DNA from: Nocardia sp. BSTN01
Lineage (GTDB): Bacteria; Actinomycetota; Actinomycetes; Mycobacteriales; Mycobacteriaceae
Length of the DNA: 64,000 nt
Assembly (NCBI RefSeq): GCF_015354405.1
Contig: NZ_JADKYP010000039.1
Span: 1 to 64,000, forward strand
Reading direction: 5' to 3'
In this document: in pieces, positions 7,500 to 16,420 of the stretch
Layout of the letters: each line of letters starts with the position of its first letter
Position numbering within the stretch: position 1 is the stretch's first letter
Program-made: the position numbers and the translations under genes
The notes under the pieces: generated by a model
Told to the model about the DNA's origin: nothing
Databases searched by the model: none
What the model saw: only the letters and a program-made list of their open reading frames with translations

Positions 7500-9938
7500 T
7501 CAGGAGAGTGTGGTCAATCTGACCGGCAGGCCGTCCTTCGGCACCGGTAGCGTCGAATAGTCGAGCTTCCATCGGTAACCCGGCGGTACCGTCCATTCGT
7601 GGGTGAGCAGCAGGTTGTGCATGACCGTTTTGATCTCCAACTGGCCGAAATAGAGACCGATGCACTTGTGCACGCCACCACCGAAGGGCATCCAGGCGAA
7701 CTTGTGTGATTTGTCCTCGGCACGCTCCGGCGAGAACCGCTCCGGATCGAATCGGAAGGGGTCGGACCACAATTCAGGGTTGTAATGGTTGACGATGGCG
7801 TTGGCCGAAACACGGGTGCCCGCGGGAATGAAGTAGCCGTCGATCTCGGTGTCCCGGACAGCTTCGCGAAACAAACCCGGAACGGGGGCATTGAGCCGCA
7901 GCGATTCCTTCATGATCGAGTCGAGCACGGTGAACTTCGGCAGTGTGTCGTAGGCGATTTCCGCCGGGAGTTCCCGCGATTGCGCTCGTGCTCGCGTCTG
8001 CCATTCGGTGTTTTGAGCCAGGTAGTACGCCATCGTGGTCATCGTGATGGTCGAGGTGTCGTGTGCCGCCATGAGAAGAAAGATCATGTGGTCGACGACG
8101 TCCTGGTCGCTGAATCGGCGTCCGTCGTCGCTGCTCAGATGGCAGAGGGCGGAGAAGAGGTCGGGCGTGCGGGTCGCTCGTTTGGCGGGCAGATGTTCGT
8201 ACATGAACTCCTCGAGCACGGCGCGGCCGGCCACTCCGCGCGACCATTTCGTTCCGGGTAGCGGATACCGGACCCACGCGAGGCCGGCATCGACACAATC
8301 GACGAACGCCTTGTTGATGCGATCGGCCTCCGCGCGCGGCAGACGCAATCCGAGGAAGATCTCCAGCGCCACATCGAGAGTGAGCTCTTTGAGTTCATGC
8401 AGGAGCCGGACCCGGTCGCCGCTGGGAAATGCTGCCACCCGCTCACGAATCATGGGCTGCATCTGCTGCAGGTACCCCTCGAGATTCTTGGTCGTGAACG
8501 CTTGCTGCAATACCAGTCGGTGATCGCGATGCTCGTCGAAATCCATGAGCAGCAGGCCGCGCCGGAAGAATCTGCCGATCATGAATCCCCATGCGGGTTC
8601 GGCGGCAAACGCCTTGTCCCGGTTCAACGCGACAGCCTCACATCCCGACGGACTCAGCGGAGTGACGATCTTGCCTCCCGGGCCCGCGATGAAACTGATG
8701 TCGCCGAACGTCGCGCGCTGCTCGGCCACATACTGCTGTGGGTTCTTTCGGAAGAGCAGCAGATCCGGCACGGACGGCAGTGCAGGACCCTGAACCGGTT
8801 TCAACCCACTGCCGGCCGGCGGCTTCGCCAGATCGCGCGTACGGACCTTCGCCGGGGTGGTGACGTTGCTCGGAGAGGTGACGGCCCGTGTGGTCGGGCG
8901 GCCGGACGGCTTGCCGTTCAGGATCTTTCGAGGGTCGATACCTTCGCGTTTCCACGCCTCGGCCGCCCACGGCGAATAGAGCCTGTCCACCGGGAGCCGG
9001 TTGAATACCGGATTGAGCACTCGCATCGTCGCGGCGAAGCGCTGGAACCGCTTCTCCTTCCTGTCATCCCATTCCAGGCGGCACACATCGCGCATCTGCT
9101 GGGGCAACGTGCCGACCACCACCGTTCGGAGGAAGCCGTTCAACGGCGCCGACAGCAGCTTCCACACCGGAAGCGGTAGATTCGCGAGCCGCTTCGGCCT
9201 CGGGATTCCCTTCCGCAGGTATCCGGTCGCGTACAGGATCGTCGGCGTGGGCACGAATCGTTCGAGCATCGAATCCCAGTACGCGGTGAATTCCTCATAG
9301 GTCTCGGGCTGACTGCGTGTGCTGACACCGTAGAGCCGGTACCAGATCTTCGACTCCTCGAAAATCTGCGCCTTCTCCGCGTAGGACAGCCGCCGGATGA
9401 ACGTGTCGGTGGCGTAGATGACCTGGTCGACGAAAGTGGCGTGCGCCCAATAGAACAGTTCCGGATTCAAAGCGTGGTAGCGCGAGCCGTCACTGTCGAT
9501 GGTCCCCTTGATGGACTTGTGGAAATCACGAACCGTCCGGCCCCAGTAGTCCGGCTCCGCCGAATAGAGTGTCTTCGCGATCGGTGGCTCGGTGCGCCTA
9601 CCCCGAGCAATCGGATCCTCGAAGAACACCGAGTGATCCTCGACCCCCTTCGCCAACTGCTCGATGCAGTTCTCCGTACCGGCGATGCGCTGAAACCCGA
9701 GCAAGGACCGGACGTCGCCGAAGTACTTCCAGGTCAGCGAGTCCGGACCGAGGCGGGCCGGCGGTTCGTCCGTCAGCGGGGCCGCCACCGCCTCTCGGAT
9801 TCTCTCATCGAATCCCACTGTGGCGGTGGGCTTTCCATTGTCCGGGATCGGGCCGGGCCCGGGCTCGTGCGGCGGCACGGTGCCCGCAATCGCTTCGACG
9901 CCGGGCGTTTCGGATGAGGCAGTGTTCGGCTTCTGCAT
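7500..9938 (-). CDS. MpaB-type oxygenase (DUF2236) fused to a cytochrome P450
   Basis: One 812-codon reading frame carries two oxygenases. Residues about 65-335 are an ER-bound oxygenase MpaB/DUF2236 domain (WKYFGDVRSLL at 70-80; RYHALNPELFYWAHATFVDQ near 153-172). A proline-, serine- and threonine-rich linker (about 340-385) leads to a complete P450 (386-812): oxygen-binding helix AAHDTST at 624-630, ExxR at 678-681, and heme loop FGGGVHKCIG with Cys759. No frameshift is visible at the junction. It heads the operon to aldehyde dehydrogenase, acyl-CoA ligase, SDR and ferredoxin, and has a regulon operator at its promoter. The substrate is unknown; consecutive oxidations of one lipid are plausible. 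Confidence 0.85.
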   Translation of the reverse strand: MQKPNTASSETPGVEAIAGTVPPHEPGPGPIPDNGKPTATVGFDERIREAVAAPLTDEPPARLGPDSLTWKYFGDVRSLLGFQRIAGTENCIEQLAKGVEDHSVFFEDPIARGRRTEPPIAKTLYSAEPDYWGRTVRDFHKSIKGTIDSDGSRYHALNPELFYWAHATFVDQVIYATDTFIRRLSYAEKAQIFEESKIWYRLYGVSTRSQPETYEEFTAYWDSMLERFVPTPTILYATGYLRKGIPRPKRLANLPLPVWKLLSAPLNGFLRTVVVGTLPQQMRDVCRLEWDDRKEKRFQRFAATMRVLNPVFNRLPVDRLYSPWAAEAWKREGIDPRKILNGKPSGRPTTRAVTSPSNVTTPAKVRTRDLAKPPAGSGLKPVQGPALPSVPDLLLFRKNPQQYVAEQRATFGDISFIAGPGGKIVTPLSPSGCEAVALNRDKAFAAEPAWGFMIGRFFRRGLLLMDFDEHRDHRLVLQQAFTTKNLEGYLQQMQPMIRERVAAFPSGDRVRLLHELKELTLDVALEIFLGLRLPRAEADRINKAFVDCVDAGLAWVRYPLPGTKWSRGVAGRAVLEEFMYEHLPAKRATRTPDLFSALCHLSSDDGRRFSDQDVVDHMIFLLMAAHDTSTITMTTMAYYLAQNTEWQTRARAQSRELPAEIAYDTLPKFTVLDSIMKESLRLNAPVPGLFREAVRDTEIDGYFIPAGTRVSANAIVNHYNPELWSDPFRFDPERFSPERAEDKSHKFAWMPFGGGVHKCIGLYFGQLEIKTVMHNLLLTHEWTVPPGYRWKLDYSTLPVPKDGLPVRLTTLS

Positions 9939-9998
9939 ATGCGCGAGCTCCTGTCAGATAACGACAGTGGTCGGCGGAGACGACAACCACGGACCACC

Positions 9999-10017
9999 GG
10001 TATCAGATACCGTCGGT
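9999..10017. promoter_or_regulatory. Shared regulon operator, copy B (MpaB-P450 operon)
   Basis: The minus strand reads ACCGACGGTATCTGATACC, a full consensus match. It contains the perfect 15-bp palindrome CGGTATCAGATACCG (9998-10012). It begins only 3 bp downstream of the -10 box, so a bound repressor would block transcription start. Confidence 0.8.
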
Positions 10018-10020
10018 ATA

Positions 10021-10050
10021 ATTGTGCGCTCAATCACATCGATGGGTCAA
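10021..10050 (-). promoter_or_regulatory. Promoter of the MpaB-P450 operon
   Basis: On the minus strand TTGACC (10045-10050) and CACAAT (10021-10026) are separated by 18 bp. The same -35/-10 arrangement recurs at the other operator-bearing promoters at 19613-19642, 20749-20777 and 21220-21248. Confidence 0.65.
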
Positions 10051-10167
10051 GACTCATGACGCGGCGGTCGTCGAAAACGCAGTGCCGCGTTCACCGCAGG
10101 GCGGATCGCGCCGGAATCGAGAAACCCCGGCCGGCCCGCGGTTGCGCGGCCGGCACCCACGGATGGA

Positions 10168-11505
10168 TCACGACATCGCCGACCCCCGCTGTTCTCGACG
10201 GCGGAGGGCCACCCGTCCGCCTCTGTCCGGAGCAAACGCGACACCGCGGTCGCGCCACCGCTCGTCCCGCTCAGCGGTCGGTAGCAGTTCGAAATCGCGC
10301 AGCAGCGCCCGCAACACTATTCGCATCTCGAGATTCGCGAATTCGGCCCCGATACAGCGCCGATTTCCGCCACCGAACGGCAACCATGCGGTGAAATCCG
10401 GCTTCCGGTCGTGAAAACGGCCGGGATCGAAGGAGAGCGGATCGGGATATACCGACGGGTCCTGATGCATCAGACCGAAAGCGACGATGATCCGGCGGTC
10501 CTTCGGAATGACCCACTCCCCCAGTTGCATCCTGGAAATCTTGACCTGCCGGGCAACTCCCGCGATCACCGGGCGAATTCGTTGCACCTCCCAGATGGTC
10601 TGCTGCAGGAAGCCGAGGTCGCCGGTATCGAGTTCGGCGACGAGGCGAGCGAGCACTTCCGGATGCCGGCGTAGCCGCTCCACCACCCAGGCGAGGGTGT
10701 TGGCCGTGGTTTCGTGGCCGGCGGTCAGCAACGCCAACAACTCGTCCGCGATATCCTCGTGCGCCATGGATTCGCCGTCCTCGTACCTCGCCCGCAGCAG
10801 CAGAGCGAGAATATCGGCACGCTCCTCGAGATCCGGATCCGCGAGGGCGCGACCGATCAGGGTGCGGATCAGTGAGTCGTACCGGTCCCGAAGTCCGCGA
10901 TACCGTACCCACGGGCTGAATCGTCCCCGGCGCAGCGTCGCTGTCGAAAATTGCGCGAGCCTGGATCCGAGGGTGACGATCTTCGGCATCAACACCCGCA
11001 GCTCTTCCAACTCGTCGCCGTCGGCACCGAATACCGCCCGCAGAATGATATTCAGAGTGATACGCATCGTCGACGGGAGGATCGGGAACTCGTGGTTCTC
11101 TGCCCACCGGTCGGCCTCGCGACGGTACTCCTCTTCGATCAGCGATTCGTAACCTCGCATCCGCCGGCCGTGCAGCGGCGGCGAGAGTATTTTGCGATGT
11201 CTCCGGTGCGGGTCACCATCGAGAGCGAACAATGAGCCCGGCCCGAGAATTCGGCCCAGGTTGGGCTCCACATTTCCCGCGACTTCGGGGCCCGCGGCGA
11301 ACAGTTGCCGAGCCAGGTCGGGATCGGATATGACGACGGCTTCGCCGAGCAGCGGGACGTTCAGGCTGAATGCGCGCCCGTATCGTTCCCATGTCCGATG
11401 CAACGCCCGGCGCCGACCGGCGAGGTAGGTTGCCCCCTGAATGGCCCGCGGCGCACGCGGGCCAGGCGGCAGATTGATGGGGAGGGCGGTGTCCACGCTA
11501 CTCAT
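10168..11505 (-). CDS. Cytochrome P450
   Basis: A 445-residue P450 monooxygenase. Motifs are AGHETT in the I helix (262-267), EVQR as ExxR (306-309) and FGGGNRRCIG with heme-ligand Cys384. The N-terminal LPPGPRAP stretch and loop lengths resemble the CYP135/CYP138 group of mycobacteria. It lies 26 bp downstream of the Baeyer-Villiger-type monooxygenase on the same strand, so it probably shares its transcript. Electrons could come from the ferredoxin at 3285. Substrate unknown. Confidence 0.9.
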   Translation of the reverse strand: MSSVDTALPINLPPGPRAPRAIQGATYLAGRRRALHRTWERYGRAFSLNVPLLGEAVVISDPDLARQLFAAGPEVAGNVEPNLGRILGPGSLFALDGDPHRRHRKILSPPLHGRRMRGYESLIEEEYRREADRWAENHEFPILPSTMRITLNIILRAVFGADGDELEELRVLMPKIVTLGSRLAQFSTATLRRGRFSPWVRYRGLRDRYDSLIRTLIGRALADPDLEERADILALLLRARYEDGESMAHEDIADELLALLTAGHETTANTLAWVVERLRRHPEVLARLVAELDTGDLGFLQQTIWEVQRIRPVIAGVARQVKISRMQLGEWVIPKDRRIIVAFGLMHQDPSVYPDPLSFDPGRFHDRKPDFTAWLPFGGGNRRCIGAEFANLEMRIVLRALLRDFELLPTAERDERWRDRGVAFAPDRGGRVALRRREQRGSAMS

Positions 11506-11531
11506 CGAGAATTCTTTCCCATCGTCCCGGA

Positions 11532-13013
11532 TCAGGCCCGCAGCGATACAGACTTCGGCGATCGGCGCCCGAAGACCATGCTCTCACCGATGTTTCCGAA
11601 CCTCATCGTCCCGAAATCGAGGAGATAATTCTGGCGCACCTGCCAAGGCGCACGATCGGATTGTTTCGGCATGACGCTCTGGGCTCGCAATACATACCCG
11701 GACTTCAAATTCAGGAATGGGCGTTCCCGAAAGTCCTTACCCCCGGTCGACGGAGCGGCGAAGTCGTATCCGTGCTCGTCGAGGTAGTTGAGCAGACGGC
11801 ATACATAGCGAGACGACAGATCCGCACGGAGCGTCCACGACGCGTTGGTGTAACCGATGCACCAGGCGAAGTTGGGCATATCGCTGTACATGACCCCCCG
11901 ATAGGCCCACTTGTCATGCAGGGAGACTTTCCGGCCATCGACTTCCAGATCGATTTCCCCGGCGGCGACAACTTGCAACCCGGTCGCGGTGACGATGATA
12001 TCCGCGTCGAGATGCCTTCCGGACTCGAGTTGAATACCGGAGGATGTGAACTGCGCGATCTTGTCGGTGACAATCGAAGCCCGGTCCGACTTCAGTGCCT
12101 CGAACAGGTCACCGTCGGGCGCCAGGCACAATCGCTGGTCCCACGGGTCGTAGTCGGGGACGAAATGTGGATCGGCGGATACCGAGGAGCCAGCGAGTCG
12201 CTTGTCCGCAACGCGTTGCAGCATCGACCGCGAACTTTTCGGAAAACGCCTGACGAACTGCCACATGACCGCCCCGAGTGCCAGATTTCGCCAGCGTGCG
12301 ATCTTCGCTACCCGCGAGGGTGACACCAGCAGCCGGAGCCTGGCAACCATCGGATCCCGGCCCGGTACCGCGCCCACATAAGTGGGCGAGCGCTGCAGCA
12401 TGGTGACATGCCCGGCCTCCGGCACCATCGCGGGAACCAACGTCACCGCCGTGGCGCCGCTGCCGATCACGACAACCTTCTTACCCGAGTAGTCCAAATT
12501 CTCCGGCCACTGCTGCGGGTGGACGACGGTGCCCTGAAATCTATCCCGGCCCGGAAACTCGGGGGTGTACCCCTCTTTGTAGCTGTAATAACCACTGCAG
12601 AGGTACAGGAAACGGCACGTGAATGTTCGTACGGATCCGTCGCCGGACGTCGCCTGTACGGTCCACCGCGCCGACTCCGAGGACCACGCGGCGGTGGTCA
12701 CCTGGTGGTCGTAGTGGATATGTCGGTCGATCTCGTATTCGCGGGCAGTGTCGCTGATGTAGGAAAGGATCGCCGGGCCGGCGGCGATGGCATCCGGCTG
12801 GTCCCACGGCCGGAAGGGATAGCCGAGAGTGAACATGTCCGAGTCGGAGCGTATACCGGGATAGCGGAACAGATCCCACGTTCCTCCCAACGCCGACCGC
12901 CCTTCGAGAATGGCGTACGTCTTTCCGGGACATTCGGTTTGCAAACGATATGCTGCATCGATTCCGGACAATCCTGCTCCGACGATCAATACGTCGAAAT
13001 ACGTCTCGCTCAT
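11532..13013 (-). CDS. FAD-dependent monooxygenase, Baeyer-Villiger type (EthA/MymA-like)
   Basis: A 493-residue class B flavoprotein monooxygenase. The FAD fold is GAGLSG (12-17), the family fingerprint FxGxxxHxxxWP is present as FQGTVVHPQQWP (159-170), and the NADPH site is GSGATA (184-189). Such enzymes insert oxygen next to a ketone or oxidise heteroatoms. Its start overlaps the stop of the acyl-CoA ligase by 4 bp. The combination with ligase, hydrolase and SDR parallels the mycobacterial mymA operon. An ester made here could be cleaved by the hydrolase at 14626. Confidence 0.9.
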   Translation of the reverse strand: MSETYFDVLIVGAGLSGIDAAYRLQTECPGKTYAILEGRSALGGTWDLFRYPGIRSDSDMFTLGYPFRPWDQPDAIAAGPAILSYISDTAREYEIDRHIHYDHQVTTAAWSSESARWTVQATSGDGSVRTFTCRFLYLCSGYYSYKEGYTPEFPGRDRFQGTVVHPQQWPENLDYSGKKVVVIGSGATAVTLVPAMVPEAGHVTMLQRSPTYVGAVPGRDPMVARLRLLVSPSRVAKIARWRNLALGAVMWQFVRRFPKSSRSMLQRVADKRLAGSSVSADPHFVPDYDPWDQRLCLAPDGDLFEALKSDRASIVTDKIAQFTSSGIQLESGRHLDADIIVTATGLQVVAAGEIDLEVDGRKVSLHDKWAYRGVMYSDMPNFAWCIGYTNASWTLRADLSSRYVCRLLNYLDEHGYDFAAPSTGGKDFRERPFLNLKSGYVLRAQSVMPKQSDRAPWQVRQNYLLDFGTMRFGNIGESMVFGRRSPKSVSLRA

Positions 13014-14629
13014 CTTGGCTCCTGCCCATTACCCGGGCGTGCACGCAATTCACGCCGCAGAATTTTTCCGGTCGATGATTTGGGAACGACGTCGACGAAT
13101 TCGACGGCACGTACCTTCTTGTGCGGTGCAACTCGTTCGGCAACGTAGGCGATGACGGCAGGCACGTCGATATCAGCACCGGGGCCGCGCACGACGAAGG
13201 CTTTGGGAATCTCCTCGCCGTCGTGGTCGAGAGCGCCGATCACCGCGGCATCAGCAATCGCTGGGTGCGTCAGCAGGACGGCCTCGAGTTCAGCGGGTGG
13301 AACCTGATAACCCTTGTACTTGATAAGTTCCTTCAGCCGATCGACGATGGTTACGACACCACGACTGTCGACGGTCGCGATATCGCCGGTATGTAGAAAT
13401 CCGTCGGCGTCGAGGGCCGCGGCGGTCGCCTCCGGATTGCCGAGATAACCTGCCATGACGTTCGGACCTCGACAGCACAATTCGCCGGGCGCACTGATCC
13501 CGACGTCCGGAATTTCTATTTCCGCACCACTCTGGGGATCGAGCAACTTGCACTGCATGTTCGGCACGGTATATCCGACCGAGGCCAGACTGATATCGTC
13601 ACACTCCGCCGGTATCGCATGGCTTACCGGGCTCATCTCCGACATTCCGTATCCTTGCCGGACCCGGCAGCCGAGGCGGTCACCGACAGCACGTCCCAGT
13701 GCCGCGTCCAAGGGAGCGGCGCCCGACAGAATGGTATGTACGGAGTCCAGGTCGTACTCGTCGACCAGCGGATGCTTGGCCAGCGCAATGGCCAGGGGCG
13801 GCGCGATGAAGAGGTAGGTGCAGCGGAAGTCCGATACGGTCCGGAGGAACTGCGCCAGCTCGAATCTCGGCATGGTGACCAATGTGGCGCGGCGGCGCAG
13901 TGCCGCATTGAGCAGCACAGTCATCCCGTAGATATGGAAGAAGGGCAGCAGTGCGAGCACGCGATCGTTCCGGCCGATCCCCATGATCCGGTCGATTTGA
14001 CATGCGTTCGCGACCAGATTGCGGTGGGTGAGCATCACCCCTTTGGGCCGGCCCGTCGTTCCCGACGAATACGGCAGCACGGCGATATGCGAGGACGGGG
14101 CGAAAAACGGATGGACGGCGTCGAGATCGGTCTCGCACGCGGTAGCGATGAAACCCTCCAAACCCGTGGGCCCGAGCGGATCGTCGCTGTCGATCACCAC
14201 CACGTCGGTTGCCGACAGGCCGGCCGACACTGCCGCCTCCACAGCGCGACCCGCCAGGACGGACACGGTGAATACCAGCGAGGCCCGCGAATCGACCAGT
14301 TGGTGGGCGACCTCGTCGCTGGTGTAGAGCGCATTCACCGTCGTGGCGGTACATCCGGACCGCAGAATCCCATGGAATACCGCGGCGAACGCGGGACTGT
14401 TCGGCGCATATAAGGCAATGACGGCGCCCACGGTCAAACCTCGGGCCGTAAGAGTCGCGGCGACCCCTCGAATCGTCGCGACCAATTGGCCGTAGGTGAT
14501 GGTTTCTCCGGAGATCCCGTCGATGAGGGCCGGCCGCTCGCTGTCGCCGCTGTCGAGATCGGCGAAGAGAAAGTCGAATACCGACTCATCGGGGACGTTG
14601 ACGTCTCGAAACGGGCTTCCGAAGGTCAC
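13010..14629 (-). CDS. 4-coumarate-CoA ligase-like acyl-CoA synthetase
   Basis: A 539-residue AMP-forming ligase. P-loop YSSGTTGRPKG is at 187-197, followed by GYGMSEMSP, the hinge LHTGDIATVDSRGVVTIVDR and the C-terminal lysine in STGKILRREL. Sequence style is closer to plant-type 4CL enzymes than to the FadD at 4306, so the two probably activate different acids of the pathway. GTG start with GGGGGGAG upstream. It overlaps the hydrolase stop by 4 bp at one end and the monooxygenase start by 4 bp at the other. Confidence 0.88.
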   Translation of the reverse strand: MTFGSPFRDVNVPDESVFDFLFADLDSGDSERPALIDGISGETITYGQLVATIRGVAATLTARGLTVGAVIALYAPNSPAFAAVFHGILRSGCTATTVNALYTSDEVAHQLVDSRASLVFTVSVLAGRAVEAAVSAGLSATDVVVIDSDDPLGPTGLEGFIATACETDLDAVHPFFAPSSHIAVLPYSSGTTGRPKGVMLTHRNLVANACQIDRIMGIGRNDRVLALLPFFHIYGMTVLLNAALRRRATLVTMPRFELAQFLRTVSDFRCTYLFIAPPLAIALAKHPLVDEYDLDSVHTILSGAAPLDAALGRAVGDRLGCRVRQGYGMSEMSPVSHAIPAECDDISLASVGYTVPNMQCKLLDPQSGAEIEIPDVGISAPGELCCRGPNVMAGYLGNPEATAAALDADGFLHTGDIATVDSRGVVTIVDRLKELIKYKGYQVPPAELEAVLLTHPAIADAAVIGALDHDGEEIPKAFVVRGPGADIDVPAVIAYVAERVAPHKKVRAVEFVDVVPKSSTGKILRRELRARPGNGQEPR

Positions 14630-15561
14630 GATCTCCCCCCTCCGGCCCCCAGGCCCGCTGCCCGCCGGACGCTACGTAGCCTCCCGACCACCTCTGCGGA
14701 GCGCTCGTAGGGCAGGAAGTGACCGGCGTCGGGTAGCAGGGTCAAAGACGCGTTCGGCAGAGCCGCCGCCAGCGCGATCGAATGCCGCGGCGGGCACAAG
14801 CGGTCGATGGAGCCTCCGACCACCGCCACCGGCTTGGCCGCATAGGGCTGTAGCGCGCGGAGCCGGCTGTGCCTGGACATCGACATGCCGAATTCGACGG
14901 TGACGCCCGGGCCGGCCAATTCCGCCTGCGCCAGCGCGCGGTCGATGTCCTCATTGCGGGCATCGCGGCCGAACAGCACGGCACGTGCATTGAGCCGGGC
15001 TGCTCGCTGGGAAGGCGGCCGCTGCGCCGACCGCTCTCCTCGGGCGAAGTACCAAGGAATCACACGCTCGGAGAAGAATGGGCTGCGGCGCAGGCGAGGA
15101 AAGAAGGGCCCGGCCGTGGTGGCCACGAATGCCGCGCCCGCGACACGGTCCGCGACCAGCGTGGGATGCCGCTCCCCGAGCGTGGCGATCGTCATCCCGC
15201 CCATCGAATGGCCGACGAGGACAATCGGCCCGGCCACCTGTGACGCGATGATTTCCGCCAGGTCGTCGGCGAGACGTTCCAGATTTCCGGTTCCGGGCGG
15301 CAGGCGATCGGAAAGACCGTGTCCGCGATGGTCGTAGGTGAGGAAGGCGGCGTCGGACTCCGCGGCCTCCATGCGCGCCCTCACGTCGTCCCAGGAGCGG
15401 TGGTCGAGCGTCCAGCCGTGGGCGAACAGATAGGTGACCACCGAATCGGCCGCTCCCCCGCGCCACAGTGCCAGGGTGGTCCCGTCCGATGTCGTGAAGC
15501 GCTGCGCCGCCTCCGATCCCGAACTGTCGAAGGTGGAATGCTCCAGATTGCTCAGTACCAT
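14626..15561 (-). CDS. Alpha/beta hydrolase
   Basis: A 311-residue alpha/beta-hydrolase-fold enzyme. The oxyanion strand is FAHGW (47-50), the nucleophile elbow GHSMGG carries Ser119, the acid is probably in SIDRLCPP and the His in DAGHFLPYE. The ATG at 15561 is preceded by AGAGGAAAG at ideal distance, better than two upstream start codons. First gene of the hydrolase-ligase-monooxygenase-P450 series. Likely role: ester or lactone hydrolysis, by context. No regulon operator was found upstream of it. Confidence 0.85.
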   Translation of the reverse strand: MVLSNLEHSTFDSSGSEAAQRFTTSDGTTLALWRGGAADSVVTYLFAHGWTLDHRSWDDVRARMEAAESDAAFLTYDHRGHGLSDRLPPGTGNLERLADDLAEIIASQVAGPIVLVGHSMGGMTIATLGERHPTLVADRVAGAAFVATTAGPFFPRLRRSPFFSERVIPWYFARGERSAQRPPSQRAARLNARAVLFGRDARNEDIDRALAQAELAGPGVTVEFGMSMSRHSRLRALQPYAAKPVAVVGGSIDRLCPPRHSIALAAALPNASLTLLPDAGHFLPYERSAEVVGRLRSVRRAAGLGAGGGRS

Positions 15562-15650
15562 GGTCTTTCCTCTCTGCATGGCCAACAGCTAAGGGGCGTC
15601 TCGGCTGTAGGCGGATCCTCGGCCGGGATGAAACGAACAGGAGAACCTCT

Positions 15651-16325
15651 ATGGCGGACGCACGTACCGAGCGCTGGGTCGCTCACCGAGCCGAGGTTCG
15701 GGAGCGACTGGTCGTTTCGGCCATGCGGACGATCGATACGCTCGGGCCGCAGGCGACGATGCGCGATTTCGCGAGGGAAGCAAAGATCCAGAAGCCGACG
15801 CTGTACCGGTTCTTCACCGACAAGGCGGAACTGGTGCGTGCGATTCTGGAAAGTATGCGCTCCCAGCTCCACGAGCGGATCGTGACGGTACCCGCCGACC
15901 CCGACGTCACCGTCGGCGACTTCGTGCATTCGTGCGTCGCGGCCTACCTCCAGGCCGTGCACGAGCATCCGAATATGTTTCGCCTCGCTGTACAGATAAT
16001 GGCGGAAACGCCTGATCTGGAAGGCGAGCACATCGCCAGGCGAGCCACCATTTCCGACGATGTCGCCGCTATTCTCCGGCGAATGATTACCACATTCGGA
16101 GGCACAGGTACGGATGTCGAACTCGATGCTCAGATGATTGTCGGTAGCGTGATGATCGGGGGACACTGGTGGCTCGAACACGGCACGGCGAACATCCAAT
16201 TCGATCATTTGCTCGATCGTGTGACCAAAACCGTTCGCGCGATGATCCAGGCCACTGCGCATGCGAATCGCATACATATAGATTTCGATACGCCGATCGC
16301 AGTGGTCTCGTCGACCGCCGAATGA
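15651..16325 (+). CDS. TetR family regulator, paralogue of the one at 2374
   Basis: A 224-residue TetR protein divergent from the hydrolase, with 89 bp between the start codons. Its DNA-binding domain (ATMRDFAREAKIQKPTLYRF) and N-terminus (ADARTERWVAHRAEVRERL) closely match the TetR at 2374-3060, while the ligand domain has drifted. It may control the hydrolase operon or compete for the shared operator. Neither a copy of the 19-bp operator nor another clear palindrome was found in the divergent spacer. Confidence 0.87.
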   Translation: MADARTERWVAHRAEVRERLVVSAMRTIDTLGPQATMRDFAREAKIQKPTLYRFFTDKAELVRAILESMRSQLHERIVTVPADPDVTVGDFVHSCVAAYLQAVHEHPNMFRLAVQIMAETPDLEGEHIARRATISDDVAAILRRMITTFGGTGTDVELDAQMIVGSVMIGGHWWLEHGTANIQFDHLLDRVTKTVRAMIQATAHANRIHIDFDTPIAVVSSTAE

Positions 16326-16420
16326 CAGTTCCCACGCCGGGCACCGACGAGGCACGGCGACGGCCGGATTCGCAATGGGGATCAGTCGTACACCGGTCGA
16401 AATCATGAGGTGGTCCTGTG

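Noticed and set aside
4306-14629. The two acyl-CoA ligases considered as the acyl-loading enzymes of the NRPS
   Set aside because: They are over 20 kb away, lie within the catabolic operons, and look like CoA ligases rather than acyl-AMP ligases for carrier proteins.
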